Numbered from the stretch's first letter, positions 1-7,618 are shown. The stretch is DNA of 10,420 nt from Pirellulaceae bacterium (GCA_013002105.1 JABDKS010000005.1:1-10420); one strand, 5' to 3'. Numbers and translations: made by a program. The notes: generated by a model from the sequence alone, not told the origin.

Positions 1-2574
1 GGGCTCATGATCGCTCACGGGATGCACACCATGACGCATCCCGACATCCTCAAAACGCAGCACCCGGACTGGTTCGCCCTCTATGGCGGCAAGCGCGATA
101 CGCAAACCGGCAAACGTCTGAATCACCTCTGCTATTCCAACGAAGAATTGTTCGACGCGACGGTGAAATGGGCGCGGGCTCAGTTCGATGTCTACGACTA
201 CGAAGCTGTTTCGATCATGCCTCCGGACGCCTACGGCTCGATCTGTCAGTGTGAGCTTTGCGAAGGCAAACAGGTCGATGAAATGGGTGCGCGGGGCAAG
301 CTATCCAATCACGTCTGGGACTTCGCGAATCGCGTCGCCAGAGAAGTGCGCAAAACGCACCCTGACAAATTGATTGCCTGCTGTGCTTACGGAGCCAACA
401 CGCTTTCGCCAACGAACATTGACAAGCTGGAGCCGAACGTGCAGGTCGTCATCGTCGGCGGACGCCGCCCGCGCAACAGCCTGCCGGAGCAACGCGAATA
501 CGTTCGCAATCTCCGAGCCGATTGGCTGAAGAGGACCGACAGACCGATCATCATTTTCGAGAATTATCCATTTACCGGACGCGGCACGTATCTGCCCGCA
601 TTTGTTGCAAAGACCATCGGCGAAAGCATCAACGCGACCAAGGGCGTTTCGCGCGGCGAGGACATTTGGCTGAGTTTTCCGCGCACTCATGACGATCGGA
701 ACATCGGCTTCGATCACTTTCAGGTGTATTTCACCGCTCGGATGTGGTGGGGCGGCAAAGATGCCGATGTCGAGGCGATGCTGGATGAATACTGCCGCCT
801 GTTTTACGGGCCGGCGGGACCGAAGATGAAGGTGTTCTTCGATTACTGTGAGGCCAACTATCAGGCGATGGAAAAGGAGAAGGAAAAAGCCGATACGGCG
901 CTGGAGATGATCAAACAGGCGAAGTTGGAAGTGTCGCCGGATTCGATCTACGCCCAGCGGCTCGAATTGATCGACAAATTCCTCAACGCACTGCGGAGCA
1001 AGGCGAAGCAACTTGGTCAGGGACGCGGGCTCGTCGCGAAGATGCGCACGGTCTTGGAGCCGACAGAGCCGATCGTCGTTGACGGCAAACTCGACGACGA
1101 ATACTGGGTGAGGCATCGGGAATGGTCGGTCGGACGGCTTCGCGAATTGCAGACCGGAACGCCACCGGTTTTTGGCACGTCGGTCATGGCAGGTTGGGAT
1201 CGAACCGGACAGCATCTCTATTTCGCGATCCGCTGCGACGAGACGGTGGGGCAGGTTTCTAACCTGCCTCGGCAGGATGCAATCCTACCCCACGAGAAGC
1301 TGAACATCACGGCAACGAAACACGACGATGAGGCGATCTGGTATGGCGACCTGGTGGAAATCGAACTCGCGACGGATTCCCACAGCTACTATCAGATCGC
1401 AGTCAATCCAGCCGGCGCGCTCGTTGATCTCGATCGCGGAGCCGACAAGTCGGCACGATTTCGCTGGGAGTCGCAGGCCGAAGTCGCGACTCACATCGCG
1501 GCAGATCACTGGACGGTTGAAATCCGCATCCCGGTGACCGATGACGAGAACGATCCACTCAATCAGGTCATCGGCCGCAAGCCGTCGCAAAGTCTGCCGT
1601 GGCATTTCAACATTTGCCGTCAACGAATCCGTGAAACCGGATCGGAGTACTCGGCGTTGTCCCCCACAGGCACGGCCGGTTTTCACGTGCCGCTGAAGTT
1701 CGCGCATTTCTACGACGGCGGCTCGCACACGTTTGATGTCGATGAGACCGTGACTGACTTCCTCATCGAGTCTTCGGCCGCCCGCCAGCTGATGAGCGGC
1801 CGGAAATACGACGAAGCGTTGGCAGCCTTCGTTGCCCTGTCACAGCGTGAGAAGACAACGGACTACCAGAAATCACACGCACTCTCGCTGGCAGCAGCAT
1901 GTGCCCGGCTGGGAAAACACTTCGAACGAGCGACCGAACTGGCCAGCCAGATCCCGCTCGAAGCCATCGCGAAGACCGTTCAGATGGAAAACCTGCTCGG
2001 CGAGCGGAAGTGGGACGCGGTCGTCGAACAGTTCGGCAACGAGGATCTCTCGACGTGGCCGTTCACGCAGATCGGAGCGGCGGCGCTGGCACGCGGTCGG
2101 GCCTACTACGGCGCGAGAGTCGGCGACAAGGCGGATGCCGATCTCCGTCTGGCGTTGGAGTTCACATCCGACTCACGAGTGCGAATGAGTATCCTCCGCA
2201 CGATGGGCCAGAACCGCGAAACGGTCCTCAAGAACGATGATCTGGCGCTGGAAACTTACCGAACGATCGCCCGCTCGAAGACCAACACCGGCAGTGCCGA
2301 ATACTTCACTGGTCTCCAGGGAGCCGCCCGTCTCCTGACTCGACGCGGCGACTATGACGAAGCGCTGAAAGTGCTGAATCTCGTCGATCTTGAAAAGCTC
2401 GGCGGAAGCTGGCGCGGCTCGATGCAACTGTCCCGCGGCCAGACACTTGAGGCAGCAGGTCGCAAAGCCGATGCCCTGAAGTCATATCGCGATGTGGTGG
2501 CGGATGAATCCGCATTGAAGTCACATCGGCGAGCGGCCAGGGAAAAGGCTGCGGCATTGGAGTCCGGCAATTGA
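1..2574 (+). CDS. DUF4838 / CBM9-like / TPR-like multidomain protein, 5'-partial
   Basis: The reading frame is open to the left edge (codons GGG CTC precede the first ATG at 7), so the true N terminus, probably with a signal peptide, lies outside the window. Residues are numbered from the ATG at 7. Residues ~1-340 match DUF4838: 'HPDWFALYGGKR', a Cys pair in 'ICQCELC' and 'LDEYCRLFYGPAGPKMK' near 260-280. Residues ~353-570 look like a CBM9/DOMON-type beta-sandwich as attached to bacterial glycosidases: 'VDGKLDDEYW', 'GDLVEIEL', 'QIAVNPAG', 'VEIRIP' and 'WHFNICRQR'. Residues ~585-855 form degenerate TPR-like helical repeats ('GRKYDEALAAF', 'RGDYDEALKVL', 'AGRKADALKSY'). DUF4838 is found beside glycoside hydrolases but its reaction is not settled to my knowledge. 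A carbohydrate-binding or hydrolytic role outside the cytoplasm is inference. Residues 414-429 are encoded by an inserted palindromic repeat. Confidence 0.85.
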   Translation, partial: GLMIAHGMHTMTHPDILKTQHPDWFALYGGKRDTQTGKRLNHLCYSNEELFDATVKWARAQFDVYDYEAVSIMPPDAYGSICQCELCEGKQVDEMGARGKLSNHVWDFANRVAREVRKTHPDKLIACCAYGANTLSPTNIDKLEPNVQVVIVGGRRPRNSLPEQREYVRNLRADWLKRTDRPIIIFENYPFTGRGTYLPAFVAKTIGESINATKGVSRGEDIWLSFPRTHDDRNIGFDHFQVYFTARMWWGGKDADVEAMLDEYCRLFYGPAGPKMKVFFDYCEANYQAMEKEKEKADTALEMIKQAKLEVSPDSIYAQRLELIDKFLNALRSKAKQLGQGRGLVAKMRTVLEPTEPIVVDGKLDDEYWVRHREWSVGRLRELQTGTPPVFGTSVMAGWDRTGQHLYFAIRCDETVGQVSNLPRQDAILPHEKLNITATKHDDEAIWYGDLVEIELATDSHSYYQIAVNPAGALVDLDRGADKSARFRWESQAEVATHIAADHWTVEIRIPVTDDENDPLNQVIGRKPSQSLPWHFNICRQRIRETGSEYSALSPTGTAGFHVPLKFAHFYDGGSHTFDVDETVTDFLIESSAARQLMSGRKYDEALAAFVALSQREKTTDYQKSHALSLAAACARLGKHFERATELASQIPLEAIAKTVQMENLLGERKWDAVVEQFGNEDLSTWPFTQIGAAALARGRAYYGARVGDKADADLRLALEFTSDSRVRMSILRTMGQNRETVLKNDDLALETYRTIARSKTNTGSAEYFTGLQGAARLLTRRGDYDEALKVLNLVDLEKLGGSWRGSMQLSRGQTLEAAGRKADALKSYRDVVADESALKSHRRAAREKAAALESGN
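1246..1293. repeat. 48-bp palindromic element inserted in frame in the CBM9-like domain
   Basis: The element starts with GTGGGG and ends with CCCCAC. It consists of two 23-bp imperfect inverted halves (1246-1268 and 1271-1293) around a central TC. The first half is itself a perfect hairpin, GCAGGTT-TCT-AACCTGC. The second contains a near-hairpin, GGCAGGAT-GCA-ATCCTACC, with one mismatch. It is exactly 16 codons long, begins on a codon boundary and contributes VGQVSNLPRQDAILPH without a stop. It sits between the predicted strand 'YFAIRCDET' and 'EKLNIT', where a surface loop would tolerate an insertion. I recall similar GGCAGGTT/AACCTGCC repeats and 'VGQVSNLP'-like peptides from planctomycete proteomes, but could not check this here. 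Confidence 0.75.
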
Positions 2575-2598
2575 ATCGTCGCGATCCGCGATTGTCGT

Positions 2599-2613
2599 AG
2601 TTCAGCGTGAACT
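2599..2613. terminator. weak hairpin after the DUF4838 gene, possible terminator
   Basis: AGTTCA-GCG-TGAACT is a perfect 6-bp stem with a 3-nt loop, 25 bp after the stop codon. No T-run follows, so it is not a convincing intrinsic terminator. It could stabilise the mRNA end or be chance. Confidence 0.2.
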
Positions 2614-2703
2614 GGACTGAGCGTCGGCGAACCAATTAGGGGACGCAGCTCATTCACAGATCTGTCCCGTCGACCAGACATTATTACTCGGTAAGACTTC
2701 ACA

Positions 2704-2901
2704 ATGTATTCAATGAAAACAGCTGCCATTCTTTTGGTCAACTTCGCGACGGCTGCATGCACCACGCATCTCGGTGCACAGGAATCTCCTTACGCCGAGG
2801 GCCGCCTCGAACGTACTGGTCGAAAATATCCGACCGTCTGGATTCCCGGAAAGCCCGTCCAGCAGAAGTCCGCGCTGATAGTTGCAAAGATCTTTCCATA
2901 G
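2704..2901 (+). CDS. possible small secreted protein or truncated gene remnant
   Basis: This 65-codon ORF starts at ATG 2704 or, more sensibly, at ATG 2713 (62 aa). The N terminus from the second Met (MKTAAILLVNFATAA) has a Lys followed by a hydrophobic stretch, like a Sec signal peptide, with 'LGAQESP' as a possible cleavage region. The remaining ~35 residues are basic and polar and end abruptly at TAG. I recognise no domain. No good Shine-Dalgarno sequence precedes either ATG. It lies between a large gene and the sulfatase in an otherwise gene-poor 500-bp gap. It may be the surviving 5' end of a decayed secreted-protein gene, a genuine small protein, or a chance ORF. Confidence 0.25.
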   Translation: MYSMKTAAILLVNFATAACTTHLGAQESPYAEGRLERTGRKYPTVWIPGKPVQQKSALIVAKIFP

Positions 2902-3013
2902 CCGCATGAGAACTAACCGGCAAACATCGTCGACATCTGATTGCGTGACGCCCATCGCCTCAAGACTACATGTCTCTCAATGACCCATTAGTCTAACCCA
3001 CATCTTGGCCCCG

Positions 3014-3041
3014 GGACGGGCTTCTGGCGAAGTACACTACA
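3014..3041. repeat. short palindromic repeat, copy 1 (CTTCTGGCGA core)
   Basis: The core CTTCTGGCGAAG (3021-3032) is a small palindrome, CTTC-TGGC-GAAG. The 28-bp segment matches the reverse complement of 4664-4691 at 23 of 28 positions by hand alignment, so the two lie in opposite orientation on either side of the sulfatase gene. This copy lies 38 bp upstream of the sulfatase start and would be in its 5' leader if transcription starts further upstream. Confidence 0.55.
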
Positions 3042-3078
3042 TCTCTCAACACCACCCGTTTAACGAACGCAGTCGACA

Positions 3079-4635
3079 ATGCACATAAGAAACAACCTTT
3101 TAAGTTTGCTAAGCCTGCTATTCGTTCTGTCGATTGCCGACAGCTGCTACGCCCAGCAACCCAATGTCGTTTTGATTTTTGCTGATGACCTCGGTTATGG
3201 TGACCTTGGTTGTTACGGCGCGACCAAAATTCAAACGCCCAACATTGACAAGCTGGCCAGCCAAGGTCGCCGGTTCACCGACGCGCATTCGGCATCGGCG
3301 GTTTGTACGCCGTCTCGGTATGGGCTGTTGACCGGCGAGTATCCCGTCCGAGCCAACGGCGGCCAAGGGATTTGGGGGCCGTGCAGTCATTTTCAATCGC
3401 TGCTAATTGACACTGACAAACTAACGCTTGGTCAGCTGTTCAAAAACAAGGGCTACGCTACCGCCGCGATTGGCAAATGGCATCTGGGATTTGGCGAAGG
3501 GAAAACGGACTGGAACAAGCCACTGCGACCGGGTCCGCTGGAGCTCGGTTTTGATTACTTCTTTGGCATACCCAAAGTCAACAGCGGGTTCCCTTTCGTG
3601 TATGTCGAAAACGATTCCGTTGTTGGTTACGATCCCGCCGACCCGATCACCTTTGAGCCGCCGTATTCAAAAACGACGACTTATCCACCAGAAGCTGGGA
3701 AGAAAACGGAGAACAAAGTCGGTGGTGCCAAAGCAGCTCACGCGATTTACGACGACGAACGCACCGGTACGCTACTGACCGAAAAAGCAGTCAACTGGAT
3801 CGAAGACAACAAAGAGCGACCGTTCTTTCTGTACTTCCCGACGCCCAACATTCATCACCCTTTCACACCGGCTCCAAAATTTAAAGGCACCAGCCAATGT
3901 GGACTGTACGGTGATTTTGTTCATGAACTCGATTCGATGGTCGGTCAGCTAGTGAACTGCCTTGATGAAAATGGCTTGACCGAAAACACGCTTATCATCG
4001 TCACCAGCGACAACGGCGGCATGTTCAATCGTGGCGGGCAAGACGCATTCAAAGCCGGGCATCGCCAGAACGCTGATTTGCTGGGTTTCAAGTTCGGCGT
4101 TTGGGAAGGCGGTCACCGCGTGCCGATGATCGCCAAATGGCCCGGTACGATCCAGCCGAATTCAATCTCCGATCAGTTGATCAGTAGTGTGGACATGCTG
4201 GCGACGTTTGCGACGCTGACCGGCCAGACGGTCGAGCCAAAACAGTTGGCCGACAGCATTGATCTTTTGCCGGCCTTCCTCGGTGACCCGACGGCACAGC
4301 TGCGAACGACGCTGGTCCTGTGTCCAAGACAACCCTCTCATCTTTCCATTCGAAACGGTAAGTGGCTGTATATCCCTAAGCAAGGCAGTGGTGGCTTCCG
4401 CGGCAAGCCCGGAACACACGGTGCCGGTGGACCGGCGGCTATTTCTCACGTCGGAAACGTCAACACTGACATTGAAAACGGGAAGATCAAAAAGGGGGCT
4501 CCTGCCGGACAGCTTTACGACCTAGAGGCGGACGTCAATCAAACCACCAACCTGTACACTCAGTACCCCGAGGTCGTCCAAGAGATGCATTCGCTGCTTA
4601 ATGACTACCAACCAATCAAAGCACCGAAGAAATGA
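3079..4635 (+). CDS. secreted sulfatase (S1 family, Cys-type)
   Basis: A 518-aa sulfatase of the alkaline-phosphatase superfamily, hydrolysing sulfate esters, most likely on a polysaccharide or glycosaminoglycan-like substrate. Residues 1-25 form a Sec signal peptide (hydrophobic 7-20, likely cut after 'CYA' before QQPN), so it acts outside the cytoplasm. Visible active-site elements: metal ligands D36-D37 in 'IFADDLGYGD'; the C-T-P-S-R signature at 76-80, where C76 would be converted to formylglycine by a sulfatase-maturating enzyme not encoded here; 'GKWHLG' at 132-137; H259 in 'NIHHPFTP'; D311-N312 in 'TSDNGG'; and K338 before 'WEGGHRVP'. The C-terminal subdomain ends with 'QLYDLEADVNQTTNL', typical of the family. 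Length is normal and the gene looks intact. The start at 3079 fits the signal peptide, though no strong Shine-Dalgarno precedes it. The S1 subfamily and substrate cannot be assigned. Confidence 0.95.
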   Translation: MHIRNNLLSLLSLLFVLSIADSCYAQQPNVVLIFADDLGYGDLGCYGATKIQTPNIDKLASQGRRFTDAHSASAVCTPSRYGLLTGEYPVRANGGQGIWGPCSHFQSLLIDTDKLTLGQLFKNKGYATAAIGKWHLGFGEGKTDWNKPLRPGPLELGFDYFFGIPKVNSGFPFVYVENDSVVGYDPADPITFEPPYSKTTTYPPEAGKKTENKVGGAKAAHAIYDDERTGTLLTEKAVNWIEDNKERPFFLYFPTPNIHHPFTPAPKFKGTSQCGLYGDFVHELDSMVGQLVNCLDENGLTENTLIIVTSDNGGMFNRGGQDAFKAGHRQNADLLGFKFGVWEGGHRVPMIAKWPGTIQPNSISDQLISSVDMLATFATLTGQTVEPKQLADSIDLLPAFLGDPTAQLRTTLVLCPRQPSHLSIRNGKWLYIPKQGSGGFRGKPGTHGAGGPAAISHVGNVNTDIENGKIKKGAPAGQLYDLEADVNQTTNLYTQYPEVVQEMHSLLNDYQPIKAPKK

Positions 4636-4663
4636 AGCAACCTGAAGACGCTCCTCCTATGCC

Positions 4664-4691
4664 CGTCGTGGACTTCGCCAGAAGTCCATCC
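4664..4691. repeat. short palindromic repeat, copy 2 (inverted relative to copy 1)
   Basis: TGGACTTC-GCCA-GAAGTCCA (4669-4688) is a perfect 8-bp stem with a 4-nt loop, 33 bp after the sulfatase stop. The segment shares the TCGCCAGAAG core (4675-4684) with the copies at 3014-3041 (opposite orientation) and 4776-4837. The hairpin could end or protect the sulfatase transcript, but no T-run follows. Confidence 0.6.
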
Positions 4692-4775
4692 GATGGATAC
4701 TCAAACCCGTGTTCGTGCCAAAGATGCCAAGCAAGGTGAGCGACCACAGGAGGGCCAACTTTTCACAATGCGCAC

Positions 4776-4837
4776 GTAGCTGCCGTCGCCAGAAGGCAGG
4801 CGTCTGTCGAAATCCACGCTCCGGCGATCGCAGCTAC
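4776..4837. repeat. palindromic repeat, copy 3, with GTAGCTGC/GCAGCTAC ends
   Basis: A perfect 8-bp inverted repeat, GTAGCTGC (4776-4783) and GCAGCTAC (4830-4837), encloses 46 bp. The interior carries the TCGCCAGAAG core (4786-4795) and a short GCC...GGC stem around it. I recall intergenic elements with GTAGCTG/CAGCTAC ends and a TCGCCAGAA core from planctomycete genomes. That memory was not verified here. The element lies in non-coding DNA between the sulfatase and the lyase-like remnant. Confidence 0.55.
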
Positions 4838-4891
4838 CAGTAAGCGACCAATCCTTTACTCATCGAGTTTCGCGCAATTTGCCAATCGCAT

Positions 4892-4905
4892 AAAGGAATT
4901 CCTTT
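4892..4905. promoter_or_regulatory. 14-bp perfect palindrome, possible operator
   Basis: AAAGGAATTCCTTT reads identically on both strands and is the most AT-rich symmetric site in the 4636-5621 gap. Dyad sites of this size are typical of dimeric regulator operators. No promoter elements could be placed around it with confidence, and it may be chance. It lies just upstream of the lyase-like fragment and ~720 bp upstream of the GH99/71-like gene. Confidence 0.2.
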
Positions 4906-5035
4906 CGTTCGCCCGACTTTGTGGATGCGTGTCGGAGGATCAGCTTCTCTTCTGCGTAGACTGGCGACGCAAATGAGCTGTCACCCAACCGACGATGCAA
5001 CTCGCAGGTGGAGGCATCCTTGGCATTGTTCAACC

Positions 5036-5497
5036 CAAGAATTCTCTATCGACAAATCAGGTCGATCACTCACAACGAACGGGCCGGACGCGAGTCGGCG
5101 AATTGTCTGCATCGACCCGGATGACAACGTTGATGTAAAGATAATCAAAGGGCAAGTCGAGCCGATCCTTCAAGGTTGGAGAGTTCATGGATCGGAGTCG
5201 AGTCCACATGCCGTGCCGATGCACGAAGGGGAAGCCGCCGGAATAGTTGCAAAAGCCTGGGTGCTATTGCTGTGCACCGAGCAGCAGGAGTCGTTCAAGT
5301 TGGCCGGCGTAGAGTCAGCGACTAGCGAAAACAATCGGTTGACGATTAAATTAAACCGAAGCGACGGCGGACAGGACTTGATCGCCGTTGCAAATCAACC
5401 GGGCGATCTCAGGCTTGGCTCGTTTGCAAACCGGAAAGTCCGCGGGCGGCTCATTGTCATTCGCGTATACAGTGAATCTCGTGTCGAAGCGGAATGA
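5036..5497 (+). pseudogene. C-terminal remnant resembling a heparinase II/III-like polysaccharide lyase
   Basis: The ORF spans 4919-5497 (192 codons), but its first ~40 residues look unstructured and non-native. From about 5036 on the sequence becomes protein-like, with alternating beta-strand patterns: 'RRIVCIDPDDNVDVKIIKGQ', 'EPILQGWRVHG', 'AAGIVAKAWVLLL' and 'KVRGRLIVIRV'. A charged strand, then a GQ-x-EP-x-x-QGW motif, then a hydrophobic strand, resembles the C-terminal beta-sandwich of heparinase II/III-like proteins, which are often encoded next to sulfatases. No catalytic (alpha/alpha)6 domain was found in any frame upstream, where the DNA holds repeats and stops. It is therefore best read as a decayed or truncated gene. 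The family assignment is tentative. A small real protein with an unknown start is the alternative. Confidence 0.4.
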
Positions 5498-5608
5498 ATC
5501 AAATGAATGTCCACAACCCTATTTTTCTCACCCAACGATTCTCGTGACATCTCGCCGATAGCCTTCCAAGACTACGACTGACATTCACATTCACCCTTGG
5601 CAATCACT

Positions 5609-5612
5609 GGAG
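5609..5612 (+). promoter_or_regulatory. ribosome binding site of the GH99/71-like gene
   Basis: GGAG lies 9 nt before the ATG at 5622 and supports that start. The frame then runs straight into a signal peptide. Confidence 0.5.
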
Positions 5613-5621
5613 TTAACCGAC

Positions 5622-6806
5622 ATGAATCCACGACTGCGATCAGCGTGTTGCATGCTCGTGCTCACTACATTTTGCGTGGCGAATGCCCCCGCGAACGAAT
5701 CCAATCCGCTAATCCTCGCTCACTACATGCCTTGGTACACGGCGAAGCCAGAGGTCGGTCAATGGGGCTGGCACTGGACGATGAACCATTTCGATCCGGA
5801 GACAGTGACTGGTGACAAACGCGAGATCGCCTCGGCCTTTTACCCATCGATCGGACCATATGATTCGGGCGATGTTGATGTGCTGGAATACCACCTGTTA
5901 ACGATGAAGCTCGCTGGCATCGACGGTGTGATCGTGGATTGGTATGGCCTGACGGATTTCCGAGACTACGCGATATTGAATCGCAACACGTTCCGTTTGC
6001 TGCAACAGTGCGAACGACTGAAAATGAAGTTCGTGATCTGTTATGAAGACCAAACTGTTTCAGCGTTGGAGAAGGGTGGTCGCCTGAAGGAGTCCGATCG
6101 CGTTGTTCATGTCACGAACGAGATCAACTGGCTGGGCAAGTACTGGTTCAAGTCTCCCAGCTATGTTCGTTTTGATGAAAAGCCGGCTATGCTTTCGTTC
6201 GGGCACGCTGGATTGTCCGATGAGCAGTGGAACCAAGCATTGTCGCAAATCCAATCGCCGATCCTGTATTACAGCCAAGCCTACCGACGCGACGGAGCTG
6301 TCGGCGGTTTCGGTTGGCCGGTGCCTCAAAAAGGCCTTGACCACAATGATCGCTTCCTACAGTCAGTCAAACCGTGGACGGATTCGATTCCAGTCGCCTT
6401 TCCCCGATTCGTTGACGTCTACAAGCAAGCCGGCGTCGGCGATGGCTACCCGCAGATCGCCGATCAAAGCGGCAAAACGTTTCAAACCACGCTCGAAAAG
6501 GCACTTGCAACAAAATCACGGATGATCCAGATCGCAACGTGGAACGACTGGGGCGAAGGTACGCAAATCGAGCCGAGTCAAGAGTTTGGCTTTCGTGACC
6601 TTGAATTCATACAGAAGAGTCGCCGTCAACATGCCAAAGCTGATTTTGCATATGTCGCAGACGACCTGCGAATACCCAAGCAACTCTACGAACTCCGCAA
6701 ATCATCTGCCAACCAACAAGACAACCTCAATACGATTAGCGAACTCATCCGCGATGGCAGGCTCACAGAGTCCCAAGCCGCACTCCAAGCAATTTCAACT
6801 CAATAG
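5622..6806 (+). CDS. secreted GH99/GH71-like glycoside hydrolase family protein
   Basis: A 394-aa exported protein. Residues 1-24 form a Sec signal peptide ([20 protein letters not shown], cut near 'NAPA'). The rest resembles the (beta/alpha)8 GH99/GH71-like fold: '[11 protein letters not shown]' at 32-42, 'YPSIGPYDS' at 74-82, '[13 protein letters not shown]' at 98-110, 'FVICYED' at 137-143 and '[15 protein letters not shown]' at 305-319. Known GH99 enzymes are retaining endo-alpha-mannosidases/mannanases with a NEWHEGTQIE motif carrying two catalytic Glu. Here the second acid is kept (E312) and the first is Asp (D309). I recall WND-x-GEGT variants in environmental bacteria, so the substrate may differ from mannan. 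A polar helical tail occupies ~350-394. It is the first gene of the 5622-10201 run and is followed after 32 bp by the SDR gene. Exact substrate unknown. Confidence 0.8.
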   Translation: MNPRLRSACCMLVLTTFCVANAPANESNPLILAHYMPWYTAKPEVGQWGWHWTMNHFDPETVTGDKREIASAFYPSIGPYDSGDVDVLEYHLLTMKLAGIDGVIVDWYGLTDFRDYAILNRNTFRLLQQCERLKMKFVICYEDQTVSALEKGGRLKESDRVVHVTNEINWLGKYWFKSPSYVRFDEKPAMLSFGHAGLSDEQWNQALSQIQSPILYYSQAYRRDGAVGGFGWPVPQKGLDHNDRFLQSVKPWTDSIPVAFPRFVDVYKQAGVGDGYPQIADQSGKTFQTTLEKALATKSRMIQIATWNDWGEGTQIEPSQEFGFRDLEFIQKSRRQHAKADFAYVADDLRIPKQLYELRKSSANQQDNLNTISELIRDGRLTESQAALQAISTQ

Positions 6807-6824
6807 AAGTTCCTATTGCGTTTC

Positions 6825-6829
6825 AGGAA
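6825..6829 (+). promoter_or_regulatory. ribosome binding site of the SDR gene
   Basis: AGGAA lies 9 nt before the ATG at 6839, inside the 32-bp gap after the GH99/71-like stop. The short gap and this site support co-transcription. Confidence 0.5.
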
Positions 6830-6838
6830 TAAAATCCA

Positions 6839-7618
6839 ATGACAAGATGGCCCGGTATTTCTCAGTTCCAACTCACCGACAATGTTGCGATCGTCACCGG
6901 CGGCTCGAAAGGTCTCGGCGAAGCGATGGCGGCGGGATTGGCATCGGCGGGTGCAAGCTTGCTGCTCGTCAGTCGCAACGAGGACGAAGCGAAAGCAGCT
7001 GCCGCCAAGATCGCGGAAGAGTATCCTGTCAAAGCCATCGGCATGGCCGCGGATGTTGCCGATGAAGTGCAAGTTGCGGCGATGGTATCGCGTTGCATCG
7101 AAGAATTCGGACAAATCGACGTCCTGATTAACAATGCGGGCATCAATATTCGCGGCCCGATCGAAGAGCTTTCACTCAACGACTTTCGCAAAGTGCAAAG
7201 CATCAATGTCGATGCCATGTGGCTGTGCTGCAAACACGTCGCTGCGTACATGAAGAAGCGTCAGTACGGACGAATCATCAACATGGCCAGCACACTAGGG
7301 CTTGTCGGCTTGGCAAACCGTACGCCGTATGCAACCAGCAAAGGCGCTGTCGTCCAGATGACCCGTGCGTTGGGATTGGAATTCGCGCTCGACAAGATCA
7401 CGGTCAACGCAATCTGTCCCGGTCCGTTCCTGACACCTATGAACGTGCCGATTGCGGAGAGCGAAGAAGCCAAGAAGTTCATCGTCGGTGCGACAGCCGT
7501 TCAGCGTTGGGGCGAGATGGAAGAGATTCAGGGTGCTGCATTGTTCCTGGCCAGCCCTGCATCCAGTTACATGACCGGAAGTATGCTAACAGTCGATGGA
7601 GGCTGGACCGCAAGGTAG
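6839..7618 (+). CDS. short-chain dehydrogenase/reductase, gluconate 5-dehydrogenase-like
   Basis: A 259-aa classical SDR, cytoplasmic (no signal peptide), catalysing NAD(P)-dependent oxidation or reduction of an alcohol/ketone, probably on a sugar or sugar acid. The complete set of family motifs is present: cofactor loop TGGSKGLG (20-27), a charged 'SRNEDEA' after beta-2 suggesting NADP use, 'AADV' (70-73), NNAG (98-101), and the catalytic tetrad N123, S151, Y164 and K168 ('YATSK'). It continues with 'CPGPFLTPMN' (193-202) and the C-terminal 'TGSMLTVDGGW'. Length is normal. The overall pattern is closest to gluconate 5-dehydrogenase / 2-deoxy-D-gluconate 3-dehydrogenase-type members, but SDR substrate specificity cannot be read from motifs. 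Its place between a secreted glycosidase and a sugar-isomerase-like gene supports a role in metabolising a released sugar. Confidence 0.92.
   Translation: MTRWPGISQFQLTDNVAIVTGGSKGLGEAMAAGLASAGASLLLVSRNEDEAKAAAAKIAEEYPVKAIGMAADVADEVQVAAMVSRCIEEFGQIDVLINNAGINIRGPIEELSLNDFRKVQSINVDAMWLCCKHVAAYMKKRQYGRIINMASTLGLVGLANRTPYATSKGAVVQMTRALGLEFALDKITVNAICPGPFLTPMNVPIAESEEAKKFIVGATAVQRWGEMEEIQGAALFLASPASSYMTGSMLTVDGGWTAR

Noticed and set aside
301..1215. A minus-strand ORF of 304 aa opposite the DUF4838 gene
   Set aside because: It is rich in Arg and His with no domain pattern, opposite a clearly conserved coding region.
3014..4837. An insertion sequence or transposon carrying the sulfatase
   Set aside because: No transposase or target-site duplication was found; the bracketing repeats are short palindromes, so only a repeat family is supported.
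4919..5035. The first ~40 codons of the lyase-like ORF as genuine protein
   Set aside because: The composition (Trp, Arg, Cys and Met scattered without structure) and lack of a ribosome binding site suggest read-through of non-coding DNA upstream of the remnant.
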